Source: SHLJ01 sp041618535 (lineage in GTDB: Bacteria; Bacteroidota; Bacteroidia; Flavobacteriales; Flavobacteriaceae). Taken from it: a stretch of 27,071 bases of DNA. This document shows positions 14,404-21,942 of this stretch, piece after piece; the stretch's first letter is position 1; the number at the start of each line of letters is the position of its first letter. The notes beneath the pieces are model-generated. The model saw only the letters and a list, made by a program, of their open reading frames with translations, was not told the origin of the DNA and did not search any database. The position numbers and the translations under genes were made by a program. Location of the stretch: positions 1-27,071 of the forward strand of contig JBFKFP010000018.1 of NCBI GenBank assembly GCA_041618535.1. The letters are read 5' to 3'.

Positions 14404-16596
14404 TTATTGATCTTCAAACTTCCTGACCAGATTGAAATCTAACTGCTTCAGGACAAGATCGGCTTGTTTAACTTTTACAATAACCTCATCTCCCAACTGG
14501 TACATGTTCTTGGTGCGTTCGCCCACAAGCGCATAGTGTTCAGGGTCGAAGCTGTAAAAATCATCTTTTAAGTCACGGACGCGCACCAATCCTTCACACT
14601 TATTCGATTCAATTTCAACATAGATTCCCCAATCAGTTACGCCAGAAATTACACCAACAAACTCCTGATCCTTATGACCCTGCATATATTTAACCTGCAT
14701 GTACTTAACTGAATCCCTTTCAGCCTTCGTGGCCATGTATTCACGGTTTGAGGAATGATCACAGTATGATTCGTATTCTTTCTCATCAACAGATTTACCA
14801 CCATCAAGATAATGCTGAAGCAACCTGTGTACCATAACATCGGGATATCGCCTTATCGGCGATGTGAAGTGTGTATAGTATGGAAAAGCCAGCCCATAAT
14901 GGCCGATGTTATGAACCGAATATTCGGCTTTACTCATAGTCCTGATCGTAAGGGTATCTACAAGATTCTGTTCTTTTTTACCAACCACCTCGGCAAGTAA
15001 AGTATTCAAGGAATCTGTTGTGCTCTTTCTGTCCTTGAAATTAAGTTTATATCCAAATTTTGAAACCACATTCTGGAGCTGGGCCAGTTTGTCTACATCC
15101 GGTTCATCGTGAATCCTGTAGATAAAAGTTTTCTTTGGATTTTTCTTACCGATAAATTCTGCCACCCTCTTATTGGCTAAAAGCATAAATTCCTCAATGA
15201 GATGATTTGCATCCTTGGTTATCTTAAAAAACACATTAAGGGGATCATTATTCTCATCCAGGTTAAATTTAACCTCCACCTTGTCGAAAGAAATAGCTCC
15301 TGCTCTCATCCTGTCCTTCCTCATTCTTTTCGCAAGCTGATCTAGTTTTACTATCGCATCTGCAATAGCTTTATCAACTTTATAAGGCTTGCCTGTCAAA
15401 GAGTTTTCAGCCGAAATCGAATTGGTTTTGGTCTCGATGATCTCCTGTGCCTCCTCATATGAAAACCTTGCATCACTATAAGTAACAGTCCTTCCGAACC
15501 ACTGATTTTTAACCCTCGCATTGTTATCTATTTCAAAAACAACTGAGAAGGTGTACTTTTCTTCTTTCGGCCTTAATGAACAGGCCTGATTAGATAATAC
15601 TTCCGGTAACATTGGTACGACCCTGTCTACAAGGTACACAGAAGTGGCTCTCTCAAGAGCTTCATCATCCAAAATGGTTCCCTGTTCCAGGTAGTGGGTA
15701 ACATCAGCGATATGGATCCCGATCTCGAAATTTGCATTATCCAGTTTTCTGAAAGACAAAGCATCATCAAAATCTTTAGCGTCTTTGGGATCAATTGTAA
15801 AAGTCAATACATCACGCATATCACGTCTTGAGCTGATCTCTTTCTCCGTGATGGAAGTATCGAGCTTATCGGCATAACGTTCCACTTCTTTCGGGAATTC
15901 ATATGGAAGACCATATTCAGCAAGGATGGCGTGCATTTCAGTGTCGTGTTCGCCCGGTTTACCAAGCACCTCAGTAACCCTGCCAATAGGTGAATCGGCC
16001 TTTTCCGGCCATTCTTCTATTAAAACAACCACTTTATCACCATCTTCAGCCCGCTTAGATTTGTTCTTCGGAACAAATATGTCTACGTACATTTTTGAGG
16101 AATCGGCAACAACAAATGCAAAATTCTTATTAAGGTGAATATTCCCAACGAACTCGGTCCTGGCTCGTTTAACGATTCTGGTGATCTCACCTTCGAGGCG
16201 GCCTCGTTTACGGCGTTTAAAAACATAAACTTCAACCTCATCTCCATCCAGTGCCCTTTTTAAATTGTTGGAAGCGATAAACACCTCCTCACCCAGATCC
16301 TCAATATAAACATAGGCGGTTTGATTATTGTTAAGGGAAATCTTACCGGAATAGTATGTGGTTGTTGATTTATACTGAAATTTACCCCTGTCTACCTGCT
16401 GAATATCTCCCTTCTGATCCAGACGTTGTAGGGTTCTTATGATTTGATTCCTGCTACTGGCGTCATCAACTCCTAATTTTGATGCTATCTGCTTGTAATT
16501 ATAGATTTGATTTCGGTCAGATCTGAAGATATTTAGTATACTTTGGGATAGATTTGAAGTTTTTTTCGAGCGTCTCTTCTTCTTATTTCTTGTCAT
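14404..16596 (-). CDS. rnr: Ribonuclease R
   Basis: Processive 3'-5' exoribonuclease of the RNase II/R family that degrades structured RNA. The 730-residue product shows, in order, a Lys/Arg-rich N-terminus, a winged-helix region (about 15-70), cold-shock-like OB domains (about 70-235), the RNB catalytic domain and a C-terminal S1 domain (about 640-722, starting near FVGVISGVTDWGIYVE). The catalytic acids fit D-x5-D-x-D-D: D269, D275, D277 and D278. YTHFTSPIRRYPDVMVHRLL is the usual RNB signature. The presence of the HTH and S1 domains supports RNase R over RNase II. Its promoter faces the long AT-rich gap, and three envelope or export genes follow on the same strand. Confidence 0.97.
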   Translation of the reverse strand: MTRNKKKRRSKKTSNLSQSILNIFRSDRNQIYNYKQIASKLGVDDASSRNQIIRTLQRLDQKGDIQQVDRGKFQYKSTTTYYSGKISLNNNQTAYVYIEDLGEEVFIASNNLKRALDGDEVEVYVFKRRKRGRLEGEITRIVKRARTEFVGNIHLNKNFAFVVADSSKMYVDIFVPKNKSKRAEDGDKVVVLIEEWPEKADSPIGRVTEVLGKPGEHDTEMHAILAEYGLPYEFPKEVERYADKLDTSITEKEISSRRDMRDVLTFTIDPKDAKDFDDALSFRKLDNANFEIGIHIADVTHYLEQGTILDDEALERATSVYLVDRVVPMLPEVLSNQACSLRPKEEKYTFSVVFEIDNNARVKNQWFGRTVTYSDARFSYEEAQEIIETKTNSISAENSLTGKPYKVDKAIADAIVKLDQLAKRMRKDRMRAGAISFDKVEVKFNLDENNDPLNVFFKITKDANHLIEEFMLLANKRVAEFIGKKNPKKTFIYRIHDEPDVDKLAQLQNVVSKFGYKLNFKDRKSTTDSLNTLLAEVVGKKEQNLVDTLTIRTMSKAEYSVHNIGHYGLAFPYYTHFTSPIRRYPDVMVHRLLQHYLDGGKSVDEKEYESYCDHSSNREYMATKAERDSVKYMQVKYMQGHKDQEFVGVISGVTDWGIYVEIESNKCEGLVRVRDLKDDFYSFDPEHYALVGERTKNMYQLGDEVIVKVKQADLVLKQLDFNLVRKFEDQ

Positions 16597-17137
16597 TCTG
16601 CTTTTATCTGCAACAAAACTACTGCTTAATTAAAAAATAACAGCTCGATTCTTATTTATCTTTTACACATACATCATCATCATCTTTCTTTTTAATATAT
16701 AAATTAATGATGATTATTATAGCTTGTTAATTCAGTTGATAAGAGATCAGTATATAATTAGGTTTTTACAATATTCACATACCTTAATGGAATATCAACA
16801 GGAAATACTTTAGTTAAAGTGCTAATTATAAGTAATTTATAAACTACAATCAACATCGGTTAATAAGTGAAACATAAGGGTATTTCTTGATAAATTATTT
16901 CATTTCAGGAGTTTATAAAAGCGTTTTTTAAGTTGATTTTTTACTCATTATTTAAAGCTTTAAAGTTTTGTTAAATCAATAATTTTTTGAACTACGAATT
17001 ATTTTTTAATTAAGGAAAAAGACTTATCAGCAATCATTAATAGTTATTAACCTTGATTTTAAAAAGTAACTAACAAGTAGGAAGTTGCTCTCTTCATATT
17101 TTGTAATTTTAAGACCACATAATCAGAATAATAAATC
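16597..17137. other. 541-nt AT-rich gene-free divergent region between rnr and rpiB
   Basis: I see no gene here on either strand. It holds the rnr promoter at its left end and presumably the rpiB promoter at its right. At 17097-17103 there is TATTTTG, one base shorter than TAnnTTTG. Two near-matches to a DnaA box (TTATnCACA) are ATATTCACA at 16771-16779 and a TTTTACACA just before 16671, each with one mismatch. ATCATCAT (16676-16683) could pair with ATGATGAT (16707-16714). T/A runs are dense throughout. It may hold a regulatory RNA or a replication-related element, but nothing is decisive. Confidence 0.5.
16614..16621 (-). promoter_or_regulatory. rnr promoter -7 element (TAGTTTTG)
   Basis: Perfect TAnnTTTG on the minus strand, 17 nt before the rnr ATG at 16596. 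No convincing -33 element at 19 nt. Confidence 0.55.
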
Positions 17138-17572
17138 ATGACTATATCTATTGGAAACGATCACGCCGGGACAGACTATAAAAATGCGATTGTACGGGAC
17201 CTTGAAAGTAAAGGGATAAAGGTCATCAATCACGGAACCAATTCAGGAGACAGTGTTGATTATCCCGATTTTATTCACCCTGTTGCAGAGGATGTTGAAA
17301 ATGGGACTTCAGACCTCGGAATTATCATTTGTGGAAGTGGGAATGGTGCAAACATGACCGCGAATAAACATCAGAAGATCCGTTCAGCTCTCTGCTGGAA
17401 TAAAGAGATTGTGGCATTGGCTCGTCAGCATAACGATGCTAATATCTTAAGTATTCCAGCCAGGTTCACTGCAATACCTCAGGTCATTGAAATGGTAGGC
17501 ACCTTTATTCATACTGAATTTGAAGGCGGCAGACATGAGAGAAGAGTAGGTAAAATTCCGTTATCCTGTTAA
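17138..17572 (+). CDS. rpiB: Ribose-5-phosphate isomerase B
   Basis: Interconverts ribose 5-phosphate and ribulose 5-phosphate in the non-oxidative pentose phosphate pathway (LacA/RpiB family). The 144-residue product begins ISIGNDHAGTDYK, which holds the phosphate-binding Asp-His. DYPDFIHPVAEDV follows, then the catalytic-Cys loop ICGSGNGANMTANK with C65. H98 in RQHNDAN is the conserved ring-opening His. Asn7 replaces the more common Ser/Ala before Asp-His. The stop codon directly abuts the ATG of the CDF transporter, so the two are translated from one message. Confidence 0.96.
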   Translation: MTISIGNDHAGTDYKNAIVRDLESKGIKVINHGTNSGDSVDYPDFIHPVAEDVENGTSDLGIIICGSGNGANMTANKHQKIRSALCWNKEIVALARQHNDANILSIPARFTAIPQVIEMVGTFIHTEFEGGRHERRVGKIPLSC

Positions 17573-18490
17573 ATGGGGTATAAGCACAGGCATAATCATA
17601 CTCACAATCACCACCAGAATATAGGAGGCAGGCTGTTAATTGCAATTTTCCTCAACCTTTTTATTACGATAGCCCAGGTTATTGGTGGCTTTATCTCCTC
17701 AAGCATATCCCTGCTAAGTGACGCCTTACACAATCTTTCAGACACGGTTTCACTTGTAGTTAGTTATATAGCTGCGCGATTATCAAAACGAAGCGCTTCG
17801 TTGGAACGTACTTTCGGATTTAAGAGAGCGGAGATCCTAGCGGCATTCGTAAACGCCTCTGCCCTGGTTATAATCGCGGTTTTCCTCATTATCGAAGCCA
17901 TAGAGCGCTTTCAGTCGCCGGTAGAAATCGAATCAAATATTGTAATCTGGCTTTCATTTATCGCTATTCTTGGAAATGGATTCAGTGTTCTTTTATTAAG
18001 GGGCGAGAGCAGGAAAAACATGAATATGCGCAGCGCTTACCTGCATTTATTTACTGATATGATGGCCAGTGTGGCGGTATTGATAGGGGGTTTATTAATG
18101 AAGTTTTATGGACTTTTCTGGGTAGACAGCCTTCTGACCTTTGCCATTGCCATATACCTTATTTTTGTCGGCTTCGATTTATTAAAAGACTCGTTTAAGG
18201 TATTGATGCTATTCACCCCTGATCATATTGCGATACAGAATATCGTAAAGGAAGTACAGGCTATAAACCAGGTTAAGAATATTCACCACATACATGTATG
18301 GCAGCTTAACGAGGAGGAAACACACCTTGAGGCTCACGTCGATTTTGAACGGGACATCAGTATATCCGAATTCAATCAGGTTTTAAGGGAGATAAAAACC
18401 ACACTCTTTGAAAAGTTCAACATTAATCATGTTAACATTCAGCCTGAATTCGGTAAAAAGGGACCCAAGGATATCATTATTCAGGACTAG
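17573..18490 (+). CDS. Cation diffusion facilitator (CDF) metal exporter
   Basis: Inner-membrane proton-driven exporter of divalent metals, most likely Zn2+ (CzcD/ZitB group). The N-terminus is His-rich (KHRHNHTHNHH, residues 4-14), a usual metal-sensing tail. Six helices follow. The transport site has H53-x3-D57 in SDALHNLSD on helix 2 and H158-x3-D162 in HLFTDMM on helix 5; the His-Asp arrangement favours Zn. The cytoplasmic C-terminal domain (about 215-295) has the ferredoxin-like fold pattern with HHIHVWQLNEEETHLEAHV. It starts at the base after the rpiB stop and is followed after 2 nt by the GNAT gene, so the three form one operon. No metal-responsive operator is recognisable. Confidence 0.95.
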   Translation: MGYKHRHNHTHNHHQNIGGRLLIAIFLNLFITIAQVIGGFISSSISLLSDALHNLSDTVSLVVSYIAARLSKRSASLERTFGFKRAEILAAFVNASALVIIAVFLIIEAIERFQSPVEIESNIVIWLSFIAILGNGFSVLLLRGESRKNMNMRSAYLHLFTDMMASVAVLIGGLLMKFYGLFWVDSLLTFAIAIYLIFVGFDLLKDSFKVLMLFTPDHIAIQNIVKEVQAINQVKNIHHIHVWQLNEEETHLEAHVDFERDISISEFNQVLREIKTTLFEKFNINHVNIQPEFGKKGPKDIIIQD

Positions 18491-18492
18491 GC

Positions 18493-18942
18493 ATGAGGAT
18501 AATAGTTAAGAGGTTTGATCAGCTAACAAACAAGGAACTATATGACCTGCTTCAATTGAGAAGTGAGGTTTTTGTTGTTGAACAACAGTGTATTTACCAG
18601 GATCCCGACGGTAAAGATCAACTAGCTCTTCATGTTTTAGGATATGATAATTATGAATTAGTGGCCTATGCGCGCGCTTTCAGGCCCGGCGATTATTTTA
18701 AAGAAGCTTCAATAGGCAGGGTGGTTGTCAAGGAGAACTCCCGGGCCAGGGGGCTGGCTTATGAAATCATGAAAGCCGCAATGGATTCGGTAAGAAAGCA
18801 TTTCAAATCCGATTGTGTTGCCTTATCGGCCCAAACCTATCTGAAGGATTTCTATAATAAGATAGGGTTCAGGGAAAAAGGAAAAGAATACCTGGAAGAC
18901 GGCATTCCCCATATCCTGATGATTAACGATAAATCCAGCTAG
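18493..18942 (+). CDS. ElaA-type GNAT N-acetyltransferase
   Basis: A 149-residue acetyltransferase of the ElaA subgroup of GNAT enzymes, using acetyl-CoA; the physiological acceptor of ElaA is not established. The family start FDQLTNKELYDLLQLRSEVFVVEQQCIYQDPDGKD is clear, followed by the acetyl-CoA-binding region IGRVVVKENSRARGLAYEIM (R/G-x-x-G/A type loop) and the C-terminal FYNKIGFREKGKEYLEDGIPHILM. Third gene of the rpiB operon, 2 nt after the CDF stop. Its TAG stop lies in CTAG (18939-18942), which also supplies the stop of the convergent OmpA gene. Confidence 0.93.
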   Translation: MRIIVKRFDQLTNKELYDLLQLRSEVFVVEQQCIYQDPDGKDQLALHVLGYDNYELVAYARAFRPGDYFKEASIGRVVVKENSRARGLAYEIMKAAMDSVRKHFKSDCVALSAQTYLKDFYNKIGFREKGKEYLEDGIPHILMINDKSS

Positions 18943-19769
18943 TCGTTATTAGCCACAAATGTGATCTGGATCTCGACCCTTCGGTCAAATTTTGGTTTCC
19001 CACCCAAAGGAAATTTTCTCCGCAAACCCACGTATTTCATTCGTTTTTTATCGATTCCCCTGTTTAGGAAATATTTATAGATAAACTTAGCTCTCGAAAT
19101 CGATAAATTTCGTTTTCCCGTGGCCCGATCAACGGCATCATAGGTGTCATGAGTGCAACATACATGACCCTGAACTGTGAAATATATATCAGTGCGCTCC
19201 AGGAGGATATCAGCAACTTCCTTTAATGTGGGAATGGACTCTCGCATCACATGGCTGTAACCAGTTTTGAAATAGATGTTTTTCAACCTGACCTTATCAC
19301 CAACTTCCAGGTTTCCCCTCAGTATCTCCTGTGCTGTTGGAATCTCGAGAGAATCATTTGTTTTCTTCCCTTTTTGGGCATCAACAAAAATATCAACCCG
19401 CCTGTTGCTTTGCCTGATATGACTCAGGTTGTCCCCTTTAAGGGGATCGATCGCAATTTCTCCTCTTCCGTCAAGAACAGTGATCAATTTCTCCGAGAAT
19501 TCATTATCAGTAAAATACCATTTAACAGTATTAGCCCTTTTTTTTGAGAGCCATAAGTTATATTCATCCGTGCCTCGATCATCACAAAAACCATAGATAG
19601 TGATTTTCTTAATCGCCACTGAATCGAGACGATCTAAAAAATTCTGGAACTTTTGCTCTTCCTGTTTGCTAACAATAAATTTATCTGTGTCGAAATAAAC
19701 GTTATGGGCAAATTCCTGAGCGTAGGAAAACGCGCAAAACAGGGGCATGAATAAAACAAAGCGTAACAT
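18939..19769 (-). CDS. Secreted protein with two tandem OmpA-like domains
   Basis: A 276-residue periplasmic or outer-membrane-associated protein. The signal peptide MLRFVLFMPLFCAFSYA precedes Q18. It consists of two OmpA C-terminal (peptidoglycan-binding-like) domains with no barrel. The first (about 24-130) has VYFDTDKF, ITIYGFCDDRGTDEYNLWLS, KKRANTVKWYF and SNRRVDIFVD. The second (about 155-272) has IYFKTGYSHVM, FTVQGHVCCTHDTYDA, LSISRAKFIYKYF and DRRVEIQITF. Both keep the Asp/Arg positions that bind diaminopimelate in OmpA. A short linker with KGKKTNDS joins them. The protein probably tethers to or senses the cell wall. A near-consensus -7 element (TATCTTTA, complement of 19791-19798) precedes it. 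It ends in a 4-nt overlap with the convergent GNAT gene. Confidence 0.88.
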   Translation of the reverse strand: MLRFVLFMPLFCAFSYAQEFAHNVYFDTDKFIVSKQEEQKFQNFLDRLDSVAIKKITIYGFCDDRGTDEYNLWLSKKRANTVKWYFTDNEFSEKLITVLDGRGEIAIDPLKGDNLSHIRQSNRRVDIFVDAQKGKKTNDSLEIPTAQEILRGNLEVGDKVRLKNIYFKTGYSHVMRESIPTLKEVADILLERTDIYFTVQGHVCCTHDTYDAVDRATGKRNLSISRAKFIYKYFLNRGIDKKRMKYVGLRRKFPLGGKPKFDRRVEIQITFVANND

Positions 19770-19820
19770 GGAGAATGTTATTCTTTATTATAAAGATAGA
19801 CTTTATTTTTTAATGCTTCG

Positions 19821-21449
19821 TTAAAAGGGTTTAAGGTATGAATTGTATTTATCGGGGTTAGCAAGCAACTCTGTTGCCTTAACGATCTCTTCGTTGTTTG
19901 CCAGGTAATATTCATACATCCCTTCACGATAGTAATAGCGTTTTATAATCTCATTTTCTATCAGGGCAAGAAGCTGCTCTTTGTTTTTATCAACAGCCTG
20001 ATCCTTATAAGCACTCAATTGACTTATCAGATTACGATACCCGACCGATATGGCATCGTCCAGTTTTTCATCCATAGCAACAGCCAAAACCTTTTCAAGT
20101 TCTCTCTCGGTTTGGGTTTCAAACGCGAAACTACGGGCGTTCAGATAAGATTTGAAATCGGCGAAATCGGCATCACCCAAAGCAAAACTGTTCAGTTCCG
20201 GCTGTTCATTAGAGTAATAATATTGCGTCACATAGTCGAAGATATAATCATCGTCCATTATCGCCCTGGTCACAGGGGATAGCTTTGACGAGGCTATATC
20301 TATATCGGGCTCTACGCCCCCTCCGTCATATACCGAACGTCCGTTTTTTGTTTTAAATTCGGTATAGTTTTCACGATTAACGCGCGTTGCATTGCCCTTT
20401 TCGTCTCTATTCCAGTAGTCCAGTGCCTGGATGCATCTGCCTGACGGGGTATAATACCTGGAAATGGTAACTTTCATCTGGGTACCATAGGTAAGTTGCT
20501 TTGGGCGTTGCACCAATCCCTTGCCGAAACTCCTTGTACCTATTACAACAGCACGGTCAAGATCCTGAAGCGCACCGGAAACGATCTCACTGGCCGAAGC
20601 GCTTTTACCGTCTATCAAAACGACGATTGGTATTTCTGTATCAATTGGCTCTCTCTGGGTGAAATAGGTTTGATTGTATTTATCCACCTTAGATTTGGTG
20701 GTTACGACCAGTTGATTCTTCGGAACGAAGAGATTAACAATCATTATAGCCTCCCTTAAAAGCCCGCCCGGGTTGCCTCTCAGATCGAGAATGAGTTGCC
20801 TGGCTCCATCCGCCTTCAAAAGTCTTAAAGCATTAGACACCTCATAAGAGGCCGTACCGGTAAATTTTGACAAAGCGATATAACCAGTGCTTTCATCAAC
20901 TAAACGATACAAGGGAACCGCCTTTTGCTCAACCTCCTGACGGGTTATGGAAACCTCCCTGGTCTCATCTTGCCGGCGATAAGTGATCCTCACCTCAGAA
21001 CCTGCAGCGCCCCTGAGCAGATTACCGGCATTTTCGGTAAAATCAGCCACAATCACGTCACCTACCTTAATTATTTCATCCCCGGCCTTCAATCCGGCCA
21101 GGTCGGCCGGGTATCCTTTATATGGCTCAACAATAACCAGCTTGTCCTTTAATGTTTTAACACTGGCGCCAATCCCCGTATAATCGCCCACACTGTTGAT
21201 CATCGCCTCCTCAACATCCTGTTCATTCATGAACACGGTGTAAGGATCCAGTTCGTTCAGCATATTTTTTATAGCCGTGTTCATCAGATCACCAGGGTTA
21301 GTCTCGTCCACATAATTCATATTGAGTTCCTTGAATACCGTGGTGAAGATCTCAATCTGTTTAGCGATCTCAAAAAAATCGTTCTGAAAAGCGGTCGTGC
21401 TAAAGAAAAGCAGCACAGCCATAGCGGGAATCAATATCTTTTTTCTCAT
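19821..21449 (-). CDS. S41 carboxy-terminal processing protease (CtpA type)
   Basis: A 542-residue exported Ser-Lys protease. The signal sequence or anchor is MRKKILIPAMAVLLFFSTTA. An N-terminal helical region is followed by a PDZ domain (about 85-165, with GIGASVKTLKDKLVIVEPYKGYPADLAGLKAGDEI). The S41 domain contains LDLRGNPGGLL (222-231) and the catalytic set S285 in GKSASASEI, K310 in SFGKGLVQ and Q314, with the Ser-Lys spacing of 25 found in CtpB. A roughly 190-residue C-terminal helical domain ends the protein. Such proteases trim periplasmic and envelope proteins from the C-terminus. It follows rnpA after 10 nt and is probably co-transcribed, an arrangement I associate with Flavobacteriia. 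Confidence 0.95.
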   Translation of the reverse strand: MRKKILIPAMAVLLFFSTTAFQNDFFEIAKQIEIFTTVFKELNMNYVDETNPGDLMNTAIKNMLNELDPYTVFMNEQDVEEAMINSVGDYTGIGASVKTLKDKLVIVEPYKGYPADLAGLKAGDEIIKVGDVIVADFTENAGNLLRGAAGSEVRITYRRQDETREVSITRQEVEQKAVPLYRLVDESTGYIALSKFTGTASYEVSNALRLLKADGARQLILDLRGNPGGLLREAIMIVNLFVPKNQLVVTTKSKVDKYNQTYFTQREPIDTEIPIVVLIDGKSASASEIVSGALQDLDRAVVIGTRSFGKGLVQRPKQLTYGTQMKVTISRYYTPSGRCIQALDYWNRDEKGNATRVNRENYTEFKTKNGRSVYDGGGVEPDIDIASSKLSPVTRAIMDDDYIFDYVTQYYYSNEQPELNSFALGDADFADFKSYLNARSFAFETQTERELEKVLAVAMDEKLDDAISVGYRNLISQLSAYKDQAVDKNKEQLLALIENEIIKRYYYREGMYEYYLANNEEIVKATELLANPDKYNSYLKPF

Positions 21450-21459
21450 GGTTTTTTAT

Positions 21460-21834
21460 TTAGGAAGACACCTCCCTCTTAAGTTTTTTTAAAAGCTGCT
21501 CTAAAGCTTTATCAATATGTTCGTAAGCAGGCATCGATTTTCCAATGTACAAAATCATAAACGCACATTGTGTTGTCATGTTGTTAAAAATCTCTGGCCG
21601 CAACCTGCGATATGACTCGCGAATAAGCCGTTTGATCCTATTCCGCTCATGGGCTTTCCTGAAGTTTCGGCTGGACACACTGCATCCCATTTTACACAAA
21701 CCTTTTTCATTTAGGGAGGTTTTGACATAAAACAGCTTTAAAGGAAAAACTGTAATTGAATTTCCTTCATCGAATATCTTATCGATCAATTTCTGGCTTT
21801 TTAGCCGGTCTTTACGCCTTAGGGTGAATCTCAT
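21460..21834 (-). CDS. rnpA: Ribonuclease P protein component
   Basis: Protein subunit of RNase P, which removes tRNA 5' leaders. The 124-residue product is basic and carries the family landmarks: FTLRRKDRLKSQKLIDKIF at the N-terminus, a central strand, and the RNR motif AHERNRIKRLIRESYR (residues 61-76). The usual C-terminal helix is present (LEQLLKKLKREV). The usual partner rpmH is not beside it. A perfect -7 element lies 9 nt before the ATG, giving an essentially leaderless or very short-leader transcript. The S41 protease gene follows directly. Confidence 0.96.
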   Translation of the reverse strand: MRFTLRRKDRLKSQKLIDKIFDEGNSITVFPLKLFYVKTSLNEKGLCKMGCSVSSRNFRKAHERNRIKRLIRESYRRLRPEIFNNMTTQCAFMILYIGKSMPAYEHIDKALEQLLKKLKREVSS

Positions 21835-21842
21835 GTTGAAAA

Positions 21843-21850
21843 CAAAAATA
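21843..21850 (-). promoter_or_regulatory. rnpA promoter -7 element (TATTTTTG)
   Basis: Perfect TAnnTTTG on the minus strand, ending 8 nt before the rnpA ATG. In the same 108-nt divergent region an inverted repeat ATGATA-AA-TATCAT (21871-21884) could be an operator between rnpA and the GCS2-CBS gene. Confidence 0.5.
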
Positions 21851-21942
21851 AAAATAACCCACTACCCCTCATGATAAATATCATATTTTAGCAAGGATAT
21901 GCAGAGTATATTAAAATCTTATTCATTTTCGAACAACGTATT

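Noticed and set aside
16671..16779. Calling the AT-rich gap an oriC outright
   Set aside because: Only one-mismatch DnaA-box-like sites were found, no cluster of perfect boxes, and dnaA is not nearby; kept only as a question.
19782..19796. Hairpin TCTTTA-TTA-TAAAGA as a terminator after the S41 protease gene
   Set aside because: It is a short pure-AT stem that overlaps the probable OmpA-gene promoter; it would be too weak to terminate.
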